A DNA stretch of 64,000 nt, from the NCBI GenBank assembly GCA_036897485.1, contig JAYMTF010000042.1:1-64000 (forward strand). The letters run 5' to 3'. Source of the stretch: Pelargonium nanum. Taxonomy: Eukaryota; Streptophyta; Magnoliopsida; Geraniales; Geraniaceae. A program made the translations under genes and the position numbers. Below, in pieces: positions 1 to 10,240 of this stretch. The number at the start of each line of letters is the position of its first letter. The first letter of the stretch is position 1. Under the pieces are notes generated by a model. It ran no database searches, was not told where the DNA came from, and was given only the letters and a program-made list of their open reading frames with translations.

Positions 1-540
1 TTCTTCTAATTTCTAGGTATTTCTAGAGAATTCTACAAAACACATTAATAATTTTAACAGAGCCGAACGATCTTCTTGATCCAAAATTTTTAATAAAATT
101 TTACAACTTCAATGATGATTTAACCTAAACTAAATAACTTTTGGCTTAGGATCTATTTATATATGGATATAGTCATATAGATAAAGTTTAACAATATATG
201 AAAATATATACTTAATGCACAATAGAGGAAAAATAATAATATGCACTCAATATATTGTTGAATTGAGTACTAATAATTTACCACTAAGAAAACTCTTATT
301 TAGAGCTAGCTACTAATTAAATTAAAACATCGTAATTGTTTACAAATTCATTTAAATGAGTATTGATAATATTTAATAACGTGTTGCGTACGATCCTAAA
401 AATACAGGAGAAAACAACAAGTTGTGTTATTATTGGCTTGTTCAATATTCGTCTTAATTTTTTTAGATTCTCTACAATCTCATGTGTTACTATTTTTCTA
501 TTTAAATAGTAAGGACATTCACAACCTTCTCTTTATCACA
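1..540. other. AT-rich upstream region, no gene seen
   Basis: No open frame or recognisable domain was found here. The stretch is AT-rich and lies upstream of the ankyrin-PGG gene, so it probably holds that gene's promoter. A TATA-like 'ctatttaaatag' lies near 500-510, about 35-40 bases before the probable first non-coding exon. Confidence 0.4.
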
Positions 541-770
541 CATCTCTTTATTGCAGTATCAAGCATAGCTTCCAAGAACTCGTAGCTTTCCAGAAATGTA
601 AGTTTCATCTATTTATCCCAAGCTTCTTCCATCAATTGCTTGATCTTTTGCTATAAATGCATTCAAATTTCATCTTGTTCATTTATCATGCTACCTAGCT
701 ATATATAGCATATGTAGTTTGTCGGAAGTGTACATGCTTTTATTATTATTTACAAAAAAAAAATAATGGT

Positions 771-1008
771 GTGGACATTTCTGTTGTTAATTAGCTTAAT
801 TTTTTTTCTTCTTTACAAAAAAAGAAAGCTTCTAATTAGTATATTCATAAGCTCCTTTGGTTGCTAGTTATAGTTGTTTCTTATGGTATTTTGCTGTGGA
901 CATTTCTGTTGTTAATTAACTTAATTTTTTTTCTTATTTACAAAAATAGAAAGCTTCTAATAAGCTCCTTTTGTTGCTAGTTATAGTTGTTTCTTTTGGT
1001 ATTTTGCT
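771..1008 (+). repeat. Tandem duplication, two copies of about 113-125 bp
   Basis: Copy 1 (771-895) and copy 2 (896-1008) both begin 'gtggacatttctgttgttaa' and both end 'tggtattttgct'. They differ by a few substitutions and a small deletion in copy 2. They lie in the presumed 5'UTR intron of the ankyrin-PGG gene. No coding capacity. Confidence 0.85.
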
Positions 1009-1280
1009 CCCACTGAAAATTTTATTTGGTCTGTTTTCATGGATGAACATGTCCTTGGTTTTTTCATTTTTACTTATATATAAGGGCATTAATTAAGTTG
1101 TCCAACAATAAGTTAGTATAGAACGTCTACATAAATTAGAAGAAAAAAAAGTATCTAAGTTGTGAAAAATACAGCTTGATTTAATTACACTTGTTTTGTA
1201 ACTTTACGCACTTATTTATGCAGTTAAATTTATTGCGTGCGCCCGGCAAAATGTTATCATATATAGTTTCCATTTCAGAA

Positions 1281-4200
1281 ATGATGACTGAAGTGGTACC
1301 GGTTGAACTAGAATTGACGGCCACTAGTGTAGATGTGGGTCAAACGGTGACCAAATGTGTGGATCTTCACAGAGCCGCCATGAAAGGTGACTGGGAATCT
1401 GCCATCAACATGACAGCATCACTCACCAAACAGATCTCAGACAAAGATGAAACTGCTCTTCACATTGGAGCTGGTTTTAAACAACACAATTTTGTGAAAG
1501 AGTTGCTGAATTATGTGAAAAGATTAAGACCTGCTGAACCAGAAGCTCTAAAAAGCTTCTTAGAAACCAAAAATTCTAGCGGCAACACTGCTCTGAGCTA
1601 TGCTGCATTGACCGAAGAAGTTGAGATTGCTAGATTAATGGTGGAAACTTATCATGATTCAGTACTCGATCATGATCAACGGAGTCGTGGGCTTCCGGAT
1701 CTAGGAGCCATTAAGCCTGTTCTTGTTGCTACATCGCTAGGGCACAAAAAAATGGTCGTGTATCTTCTTGGTAATACTCGCCTCCAACAACTGAGCAGAG
1801 AAGATCATCACGAGCTATTTGTTGGTATTATTCGTATGGGTTTGTATGGTAAGTATAAATATACATATACATTAAGCTGATAATTCGTCCAGATTTGTGT
1901 CATGGTGAAGATTGATTGTTTTCTTGCACGACCTAACAAGAATATGACACGTTTAGTGTTCGTGCTTAACGGTTGAACACAAACATGTCATGTTTTGATA
2001 ATTAAATTGGCAGTGTTTGACACCAAACACGACCAATGATGACCTACTAGGGTTAATGGGGGACACACATGACCCATATTGTGGAAGAAAATAAAACAGA
2101 TGTTTATAGTTATATTTTGTCTCAGTATTTTTTTTTTACAACAAATTGACATTCCAAAATAACTACAAGATTTTTTTTGCCCCATATAATGAAATTTTTG
2201 GATATGCCTCAGAATACAAACCAACATATTTGACACAACATTGTCCAATTTGTATGACACGGCACTCCACAAACATGCTAATTTTGTGTCGTATCTCGTG
2301 CTATGACACAAATTGTCAACTCTATGTATACATACATTCTTTCAATGTATAATATTATGGGTGAGTAGAAAATTTAAAGTTGCCTAGATATATATTTAAT
2401 GTTTATCTAAACGTATGAACATTTTAAAAATGTGTAAAAATATATTTATTCGGATATTGAAAATGTTTTAGACATGAATTAAATTATGTTTATGTATAAT
2501 TCTTTTTTTTTTTTTTGCTCTAAATTCTATAATTGTTGTGTACTCAGGTGTTTTTATATATAAAATTGTTTTATCATTTTCACCGTTAGGTTCATGCTAT
2601 TTTTAAAAATTGTATTCTTCTAGACATTTTCACAGTTAGGTTCATGCTATTTTTATTTTTTACTCATTCTCATAATATTTTGCCCTCAGTTCTTTTTTGT
2701 ACTAATTAATTTTTGAACATATATTGATCATATTCGATTTAATTTGTTGTGTCAATTAATTGTGTAGATAAAGCCTTGGTAATGCTAGAGGAGAATCCAA
2801 ATTTAGCTGTAGCCTACCCTGCCTGTGACATTGCTTTACATGTCTTGGCTCGCATGCCTTCAGCATTCGTTCAGAAAGATCTACCTTTATGGAAGAAATG
2901 CAGAAACTTTTGTAAGTTTTCAAAGATCTCTAGCTGGTTATGTTTAAGGATTGTATTTTATTTTAGTGACTCAACTATCTGCTTATTTCTAAGCTAGTAT
3001 CTAATCTAATTTTTGCTTTTGAATGGTCTAGCATGAACTGATATCATCAAATTAGGTTGACGTGTGGAGGATGAGACACATAAGTTAGCTATATTTTCTC
3101 ACGAGATAAATTTGGAAAGAACTGTTTAATTGAGGGACTTAATTGGTAGCCATGCCAATTTAGTCTTTCAATTATACAATTTTGTAACTTAAGTGTCATT
3201 TCATTACAAGAAAATTTGCTATTTATAATAGAAATTTCTATTACAAATCTATGGATTTCAATTATAAACTGTAATTTGTGACGGAATTGTGACTGAATGA
3301 TTTTTATCATTGTTTGGGTCGTAAAAAATGGTTGTGATAGAAATTTATGTGATCACAAATGTTTGTGTGTGTGTATATATATATACTGAAAATATGATTT
3401 TTGCCACAATTTGTAACGGAAGTGTGACAAAAGAATTTCTATGACAAATTTACATCACATTTGCAACTTTTCTTGTAGTGCATCAACAGAAAAAACTAGA
3501 ATTTTGTTAATTAATAAAATAAACATATCATGAGTCTAATTTGACAGTAATATTATGGATATTAACCAATTCAAAACAAAATAGTGAAAGACCAAATTAA
3601 CACAAAAATCAAATTGAGTAATTGTAGCAATAATTGTTGGATACTGGCACAAATTAAGGTAAATTTTTTTGTTTTTAATTACTGTTATCTACAGGCACAA
3701 AAGTAAATAATACTGGGAGTGCAGAACCATCAGATGTCATCAAATTAGTGAATAAACTTATTGAAACTGAACGCCAAGACATTGAGGCCAATGTAGACCC
3801 AAAGAAGGTAATTGCACAGGCACTGCTTCTTGCTGCACAAGAAGGAAACACTGAGCTTGTGATTCATCTCCTTCAATCTGATCCCGGCCTCGTTTGGAAA
3901 GTTCATCCTGGAAATCGGAGCATATTTCATATCGCCATTGAGAAACGACACGAGAGCATTTTTACACTGATTCATGAATTTGGTGCACTGAAAGATCTGA
4001 TTGCTAAAACTGAAGTTGAGGGAGGAAACAATATGCTTCACTTAGCTGCACAATTGGCACCACAGGCTAAACTCAATGAAGTATCAGGTGCAGCTCTTCA
4101 GATGCAAAGGGAACTCTTCTGGTTCAAGGTATATACTTATCAACGTAAAAGACCAAATTTTGTACTTGAAATTTTATGTTTTGATTCAATTTAGTCCCGA

Positions 4201-5109
4201 ATTTTTTATCCCAAAATAGTCAAATATAGAGCTTATATAAAAAATTTAGGGACAAAACTGGGTCAATATTTGAAAGTTCAATGACTATTTTGTGGCAAAT
4301 AAAAGTTCATGAACCAAATTGAATCGAAATATGAAAGTTTAAAAAATTTATGAACCAAATTAGGTCGAAACACGAAAATTTGGTGAACAATTTGGATCTT
4401 TTACCTTTATTTAATTACGGTGTTAATCTCTCCGTCCTAAAACGAGTATCATTATTTATTAGTTATAACAATATTTGTGATGGATGTTTGGGATTGTTAG
4501 GAGGTGGAAAAGATTGTGCAGCCATCACTTAGGCACAGCAAAAATAATTACGGCAAAACACCGCGCGTTTTGTTCAACGAGAGGCACAAAAATTTGAGAC
4601 ATGAAGGTGAGAAGTGGTTGAAGGACGCAGCAAAGTCAGGCATGCTCGTTGCGACGCTCATCGCCACCGGAACATTCGCCGCCTTCTTCTCTGTGCCCGG
4701 CGGATTCGACAATCATTCGGGATTGCCTTCTCGTCAAAACGACAGGTGTTTCTGGGTTTTCTCGTTCTCCAATTCCGTGGCGTGGTTCTCAGCTGCAACT
4801 TCCACCATCATGTTCGCTTTCATTCTCACGTCGCGTTATGCTGAAGATGATTTTCTCTACTCGTTGCCCTCTAAGCTCACGCTTGGAGTCGCGTCGCTCC
4901 TCGTCTCTATCGGGTCTATGATGGTTGCGTTTTGCGCCACATTTCTTTTGTACTATCCTCGTGATTATGGTTGGCTTATTGGTTTTCTTGCTGTGTTTCC
5001 TCTATTGCCATTGGGTTACGTTTCGGTCAAGTATCCGCTGCTGTTTGATCTCATCTTTTCGGCTTATCGTTCCCGCCTCATGTTTGTGTGGCCTAAGCGA
5101 TTGTTTTAG
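1281..5109 (+). CDS. Ankyrin-repeat PGG-domain membrane protein (ITN1/ACD6-like)
   Basis: Four coding exons (1281-1848, 2768-2911, 3695-4128, 4501-5109) join in frame to 584 residues. The N-terminal two thirds carry degenerate ankyrin repeats ('DLHRAAMKGDW', 'DETALHIGAG', 'GNTALSYAA', 'ALLLAAQEGNTELV', 'NNMLHLAAQLAP'). The last exon holds a PGG domain (start 'HEGEKWLKDAAKSGMLVAT', then 'FFSVPGGFDN') followed by about four hydrophobic membrane segments. This is the layout of plant ITN1 and ACD6-like proteins, which sit in membranes and act in salt, ROS and immune signalling; the exact role here is inferred. The start is the first of two adjacent ATGs just after a splice acceptor (AG at 1277-1278). 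A non-coding exon ending near 597 ('aaat|gtaagt') is likely. Introns contain several MITE-like elements. Confidence 0.85.
1890..2318. mobile_element. Possible MITE with short inverted ends in an ankyrin-gene intron
   Basis: The left end 'gatttgtgtcatgg' and right end 'ctatgacacaaattg' are near-perfect inverted matches about 430 bp apart. The interior is non-coding and rich in 'gacac' and 'cacga' motifs. No clear target duplication is visible, so the family is unassigned. It lies in the 1849-2767 intron. Confidence 0.35.
3202..3480. mobile_element. CACTA-type MITE in an ankyrin-gene intron
   Basis: The right end is '...ttttcttgtagtg', the inverse of the plant CACTA terminus 'cactacaagaaaa'. 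The left end is 'cattacaagaaaa', one base off. The 279-bp interior has no coding frame and shows subterminal motifs such as 'tttgtgacgg' and 'tttgtaacgg'. The expected 3-bp target duplication is not clear, suggesting an old copy. It lies in the 2912-3694 intron. Confidence 0.65.
4145..4404. mobile_element. Palindromic MITE (family A, copy 1)
   Basis: Begins 'gtaaaagaccaaatt' and ends 'aatttggatcttttac', which are inverted copies. The interior is partly palindromic with motifs such as 'agtcccgaa' and 'gggtcaatatttgaaagtt'. The same ends and the same internal motif occur at 15044-15242, so this is a dispersed family. It fills most of the last intron (4129-4500) of the ankyrin-PGG gene. Confidence 0.7.
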
Positions 5110-6671
5110 CTGAGTGAACTATCGATCATGTGCTAATTCCTTTGAGATCTCAGATTCGAATTTCGGTTGTTACGCTTGCTTATAAAAAATAGTGTTAATT
5201 TCTCTGAAACGTTACTATATATATATGTTCTAGGGTGGTTTGTATTGTGTTAGTTGCTTTGAGTCTTGTTTTTCTTTTCTTGGTCATTGGTAGTCTCCGG
5301 TTTGTGCTTTGTAGGTAGCTTTTTCTCTTTTTTGGGAAATTTAGCTCTATAGATAACGTAAGCTCTTTCTTGCTCATCAAATAGAACTCTACATCAAATA
5401 TTCAAATGTTCATTTAATTTTTTTTCTTATCAAGTTTATAGCCAGCTACAAAACCAACAAAATATAAAAAGAAGAAGAAGAAGGAAAGTAGTAGCATTGT
5501 AGGTCCCATAACAAAAGCAGCAAAATTCTTGTTCTTTCGTGCAAAAGTCAAGTCAAATATTCATCAACTATTGAATTGGCAGCAAAGTAATTACCTAGTA
5601 CCTACAAGGTCAAAAAGGTCAAAACAAAAAACAAGTACTAATTGCAGATTAACTGTGCATTAGTGATAAATTTCCCCACTTAAACACCACGTTCTTCTTC
5701 TTAACTTTCTTCCAATTTCAACCACCACACCACACATTCACAGCACGGACACAACATTGTAAAGAAACCAAACTAGGTTTTCATGTAACACCACAGTTTT
5801 GCCAAAAAAACAAATCTTTTTTGTAGTACATTGTGTTTTTTCTGTTGCCAAAGCAATGGGTCCATCAGAGTAAAAAATGGGTTCTGTGGAGTGAAGTGAC
5901 TGAGCAAAGAAAATACAAGAGCTCAGGTCAGATTTTTGTTTCATTTGCTTCCGGTTTCTGTGTATATTAAGTTGTCAATAACTCATAATTTGCTTGTTTA
6001 TTTGTTTGTTTATTGCATTTTCTGATTTTTGCTATGATAACTGATCAGCAGGCAGTTTCAGTTTCAGTTTCTTTGTGTGGTTTGGATTGCAAACAAGCAC
6101 ATTCCATTTTCTTGATCTAGATGCTGTGTGTTTTGTACAATTGCTTCTTGTTTCAGACTTGTGGCTACTATATACTTTAAATTTTGTGCTGTGAATGGCT
6201 TAGAATTGAACATTCAGTTTAGGGTGGGGCTTGGTGGGTGTTGAAATGGGAGTGTAGGGTTAATGGGCAATTTGGGTTTTGGGGTCAAATTTTCTTGACT
6301 CTTACTTGATAAATGATTGCTACCCAACATTTTGTCAATATTTCTCCAAATTTCCCGTGCATGTAATCAACATTTCTAAACCAATTTGGTTTGATTTATA
6401 CCTTCTAAGTATCTACAACTTAAGTTAGAGAGAAATGTTACATGAGTGATGGTTTCAGATAGTTAGAATAGGACATAAGTGTAATTTGTTTGTTCGACCT
6501 TGTTCTACCACTTGGATGGCCTTAGAGGAACCATATATATTGTGTTAAATATTAGGTGTGGCCTTTTCAAATTTCGTGACATGTAATCTGAAAAGTATAG
6601 CAATGTTTCTTCTCCTCAGTTAATGTTTGTACTTTTCTTCATTTCATTTGACTGGATATTGGATTTTAGGA
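5110..6671 (+). promoter_or_regulatory. MET1 promoter and 5' leader with one intron
   Basis: No coding gene is seen between the ankyrin-PGG stop and the MET1 start. A leader exon of MET1 probably ends at 5927 or just before it ('gagctcag|gtcag'). Its intron would run to the acceptor 'ggattttag' ending at 6669, three bases before the MET1 ATG. Transcription start and polyadenylation signals cannot be fixed from sequence alone. Confidence 0.45.
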
Positions 6672-9600
6672 ATGGAAAAAAGGAACCGGGGTAAATCAGA
6701 ACAGAAGAGAGCTAGGTCCACTAGCAAACAAAATGCCTCTGGTTCCCGTAAAATGCCAAAGCAAGCTCTTCTGTCTGTTGGTGCCAAGAGGAAAGTGGAA
6801 GTGGAAGATGAGTTTGAAGCCATAAGATTGACACATGGGCTCGATGACCCTCGACCAAACAGACGACTAACCGATTTTGTTTTCCATGATGCTGACGGAG
6901 AGCCACAGCCTGTTGAGATGCTGGAAGCTAAGTCTCTTTTTACTTCAGGTTGCATATTGCCTTTGGAAGAATGTTCTGACCAAGAGAAGGAAAGGGGTGT
7001 ACGATGTGACTGTTTTGGGCGTGTTGAATCTTGGGCAATATCTGGATACGACGAAGGCTCACCTGTCATATGGGTCTCAACTGCAGTTGGTGACTATGAA
7101 TGTATTAACCCGACAAAAGAGTATGAGAAGCTATATTATGTTTTATTCGAGAAGGCTCGTGCTTGCATTGAAATTTACACGAAGTTGTCAAGGAAGTGTG
7201 GAGGAAACCCCAATTTAAGTCTTGATGAATTGCTGGTTCAGGTTGTTCAATCCATGCGTGATAGTAAGAATTTCACTTGTGAGGCTGAAATCAAAGATTT
7301 CATTATTTCAAAGGGTGAGTTCATTTACAACGAGCTCATTGGATTGGATGAGACGTCCAAGACCAGTGATCAGATGTTCCGGGACTTGCCTGTGCTGGCT
7401 GCCCTCAGGGATGATGTAAGGAAATACAGGCACTTTGTGTCTCTAGAGGCAACATCAGATGGAGAGCTGACTCCAAGTCAGAGAATTGGTGACCGGGAGC
7501 AAAACAACATGAGTAGTTCATCTGATAGTGGTGCTGAGGAAAATGACGATGAAACATTAGCCAGGTTGCTGCAGGAACAAGAAAACAGGCGGTCAACAAG
7601 GCAGAAGAAAGGTCAGTGTCAAGTGCTATCCTCAATCAAACTCTGATATGTACTTATATTTGTTAGTTGATGACTAAAAGCAGAGGGATGTTAGTCAATT
7701 CCCATAAATGCGGGTCCAATAGTTGAATGTTCCACAATTGATATGATATGTGAACAGAACCTATGTGAGTAAAACACACGGATCAGAAATGCAGTCACAA
7801 ATAGAATATTTAAGAAATGACCAAACCTAGAACCTTACTTAGAACACAAATAATGTTATTGTTTGAATGTTGCAAGCTTCCAAATGTGTTCGCGTAGAAA
7901 CAACTATAACATGCTCAGGCCGGATTTATTTATTTTTTTGCATCTAGATATTTAGCACTAGCCAAGTCCCTTCAAGGGATATATTTAGGGCATTATTCAC
8001 TTCAGAGGTACTTCTAAAGTGCACTTATTTTTCAAGCTTGATTTGTGTATGTATAGCTCCCTTTTCTGTAATTCAATAACAGAGTATTTTCAAATCTTGC
8101 TTTGGTGCATTAACTAATTATTACATTGTGACAGTCTCTCTATGGAAGCTTTTGCTTTTCTTCCTGTTTCTGACTGAAAATTTGATTTTAGTTGTTGAGA
8201 AAGAGAGTGCGGATAAATTCAAGTTTGCTACTTCTCAACCAAACCAGAAGAGAGCTAGGTCCACAAGCAATGAAAATGCCTCTAGTTCCCAGAGTACGCC
8301 AAAGCGAGCTGTTGCCTCCGTTAAGACTAAGCGGCAAGTGAGAGTGAACCACGAGGTCAAAGCCATAACTCTGACATGTGGGCAGGACGATCCCCGACCA
8401 AACAGACGGCTGACAAATTTTGTCTTCCATGATGCTGATGGAAATCCCCAGCCTATTGAGATGCTGGAAGTTAAGGTTCTTTTTACTTCAGGCATCATTT
8501 TGCCTTTGGAAGAAAATTCTGACAAACAGAAGGAAAGGGGTGCAAAATGTGCAAGTTTCGGGCATATTGAATCTTGGGCAATATCTGGATATGATGAAGG
8601 CTTACCTGTCATATGGATCTCCACTGAAGCTGCTGACTATGAATGTGTTAACCCAGCAAAAGGGTATGAAAAGAGATATAATGTTTTCTTCGAGAAGGCT
8701 CGTGCTTGTATTGAGGTTTACATGAAGTTGTCAAGGAGTTGTGGAGGAAAACCAGATTTAAGTCTTGATGAATTGCTAATTCAGGTTATCCCTTCCATGA
8801 GTAATAGTAAGAATTTTGCTTGTGGAGCTGAAATAAAAGAATTCATTAGTTCACATGGTGAGTTCATATATAATGAGCTTATTGGACTCAATGAGGCATC
8901 TAGTGATCAGAAGCTCAGGGACTTGGCTGTGCTGGCTGCCCTTAGGGATAATACTAAGAACCATAGGCACTTTGTTCCTTCGAGTCTGGAAGTTGGTGAA
9001 GGCGAGAAAGCCAACTCGCCTATGCCATTTGCTTTTGGTGCTGATGAAGATGAGGATCTGAAATCTGCCAGGTTGGTTCTTGAAGAAGAAAACTGGCGAT
9101 CAACCATACAGAAGAAAGGTCAGCATCCTGCTATTTCATCAAATAAGTTCTGATTTGTACATATTTATTCACATAGTTCAAATAATACTCATGTCATATG
9201 ATTATCAACATTCAAGGGAATACAATTAGGCATGCCAACTCACTCAGAACACAAATTGTTTGAAAAAAGAAACCGGTTCATTAATATATATTATTGCTAT
9301 GCTTTTAGTATTTTACAAGCTGATCCCTCTTATCATTTACAAATTCTTTGTTTTCTATCTTCTTCTTTTTTTGTTCCTTTTCTATTCTCCTCCACATTCT
9401 TATTGATTGTTGGTCACTGTAGTGGAACATGAGGTTGAAGCTGTAAGATTGACATGTGGGCTGGAGGATGGTCCTCAATCAAACAGACGACTGGCAAATT
9501 TTATCTTCCATGATGGTGATGGGAAGCCACAGCCCGTCGAGAGGCTGGAAGTTGATGTTCTTTTTATTTCAGGTCTTATCTTGCCTTTAGAAGAATGCTC

Positions 9601-10240
9601 TGACAAAGAGAAGAAAATTGGTGTGAGATGTGAAGGTTTCGGGCGAATCGAATCTTGGGCAATATCTGGATATGAGGAAGGCTCACCTATAATATGGATC
9701 TCCACTGAAGTTGCTGACTATGAATGTGTTAACCCATCAAAAGGGTACGAGATGCTATATAATATTCTCTTTAAGAAGGCCCGAGCTTGCATTGAGGTGT
9801 ACATGAAATTGTCAAGGGCTTGTGGAGGGAATCCTGATTTAAGTCTCGATGAATTATTAGTTCAGGTTGTCCAGTCCACAAGTAGTAGTGAAAATTGCAA
9901 TCTTGAAGATGGAATCAAGGACTTCATTATTTCACACGGTGACTTTATTTATAGCGAGCTCATTGGACTGGATGAGACGTCTAATGATCAGATATTCATG
10001 GACTTGCCCGTGTTGGTTGCGCTTGCTGATGCTGCTAAGAAGCATATACGCTTTGTGCCCCCAAAGATAACCATGTCAGGAGTGGTGCTGAATAGAAGTC
10101 ATCAAATTGGCAACGAGGAACAAATTAGACTGTGTGGCTCATCAGCTTCTGGCACTGAAGAAGACGAGGCTGAGACACAGACCAGTTTTCTGCAGGAACA
10201 AGAAAGTATGCAACAAAATAAACAGAAGAAAGGTCAAAGT
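6630..10240 (+). repeat. Intragenic triplication of the MET1 RFD1 module
   Basis: Three homologous coding blocks: about 6701-7611, 8246-9118 and 9423-10232. Shared landmarks are 'NRRLT/ANF', 'QPVEMLE', 'ESWAISGY', 'FEKARACIE', 'LSLDELL' and '[11 protein letters not shown]'. Proteins of the three copies are roughly 70% alike by eye, and none has an internal stop. Copies 1 and 2 also share the upstream acceptor region ('gattttag') and a basic 'KRARSTS' segment that copy 3 lacks. The duplication is old and has been kept under coding constraint. Confidence 0.92.

Noticed and set aside
8128-9153. Second RFD block as a separate gene
   Set aside because: It has no good start of its own; the block follows a splice acceptor and joins copy 1 and copy 3 in frame. 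Reading it as an exon gives a complete MET1.
6630-10240. RFD triplication as an assembly artefact
   Set aside because: The three copies differ at roughly 30% of residues and in intron length, so collapsed or duplicated reads cannot explain them.
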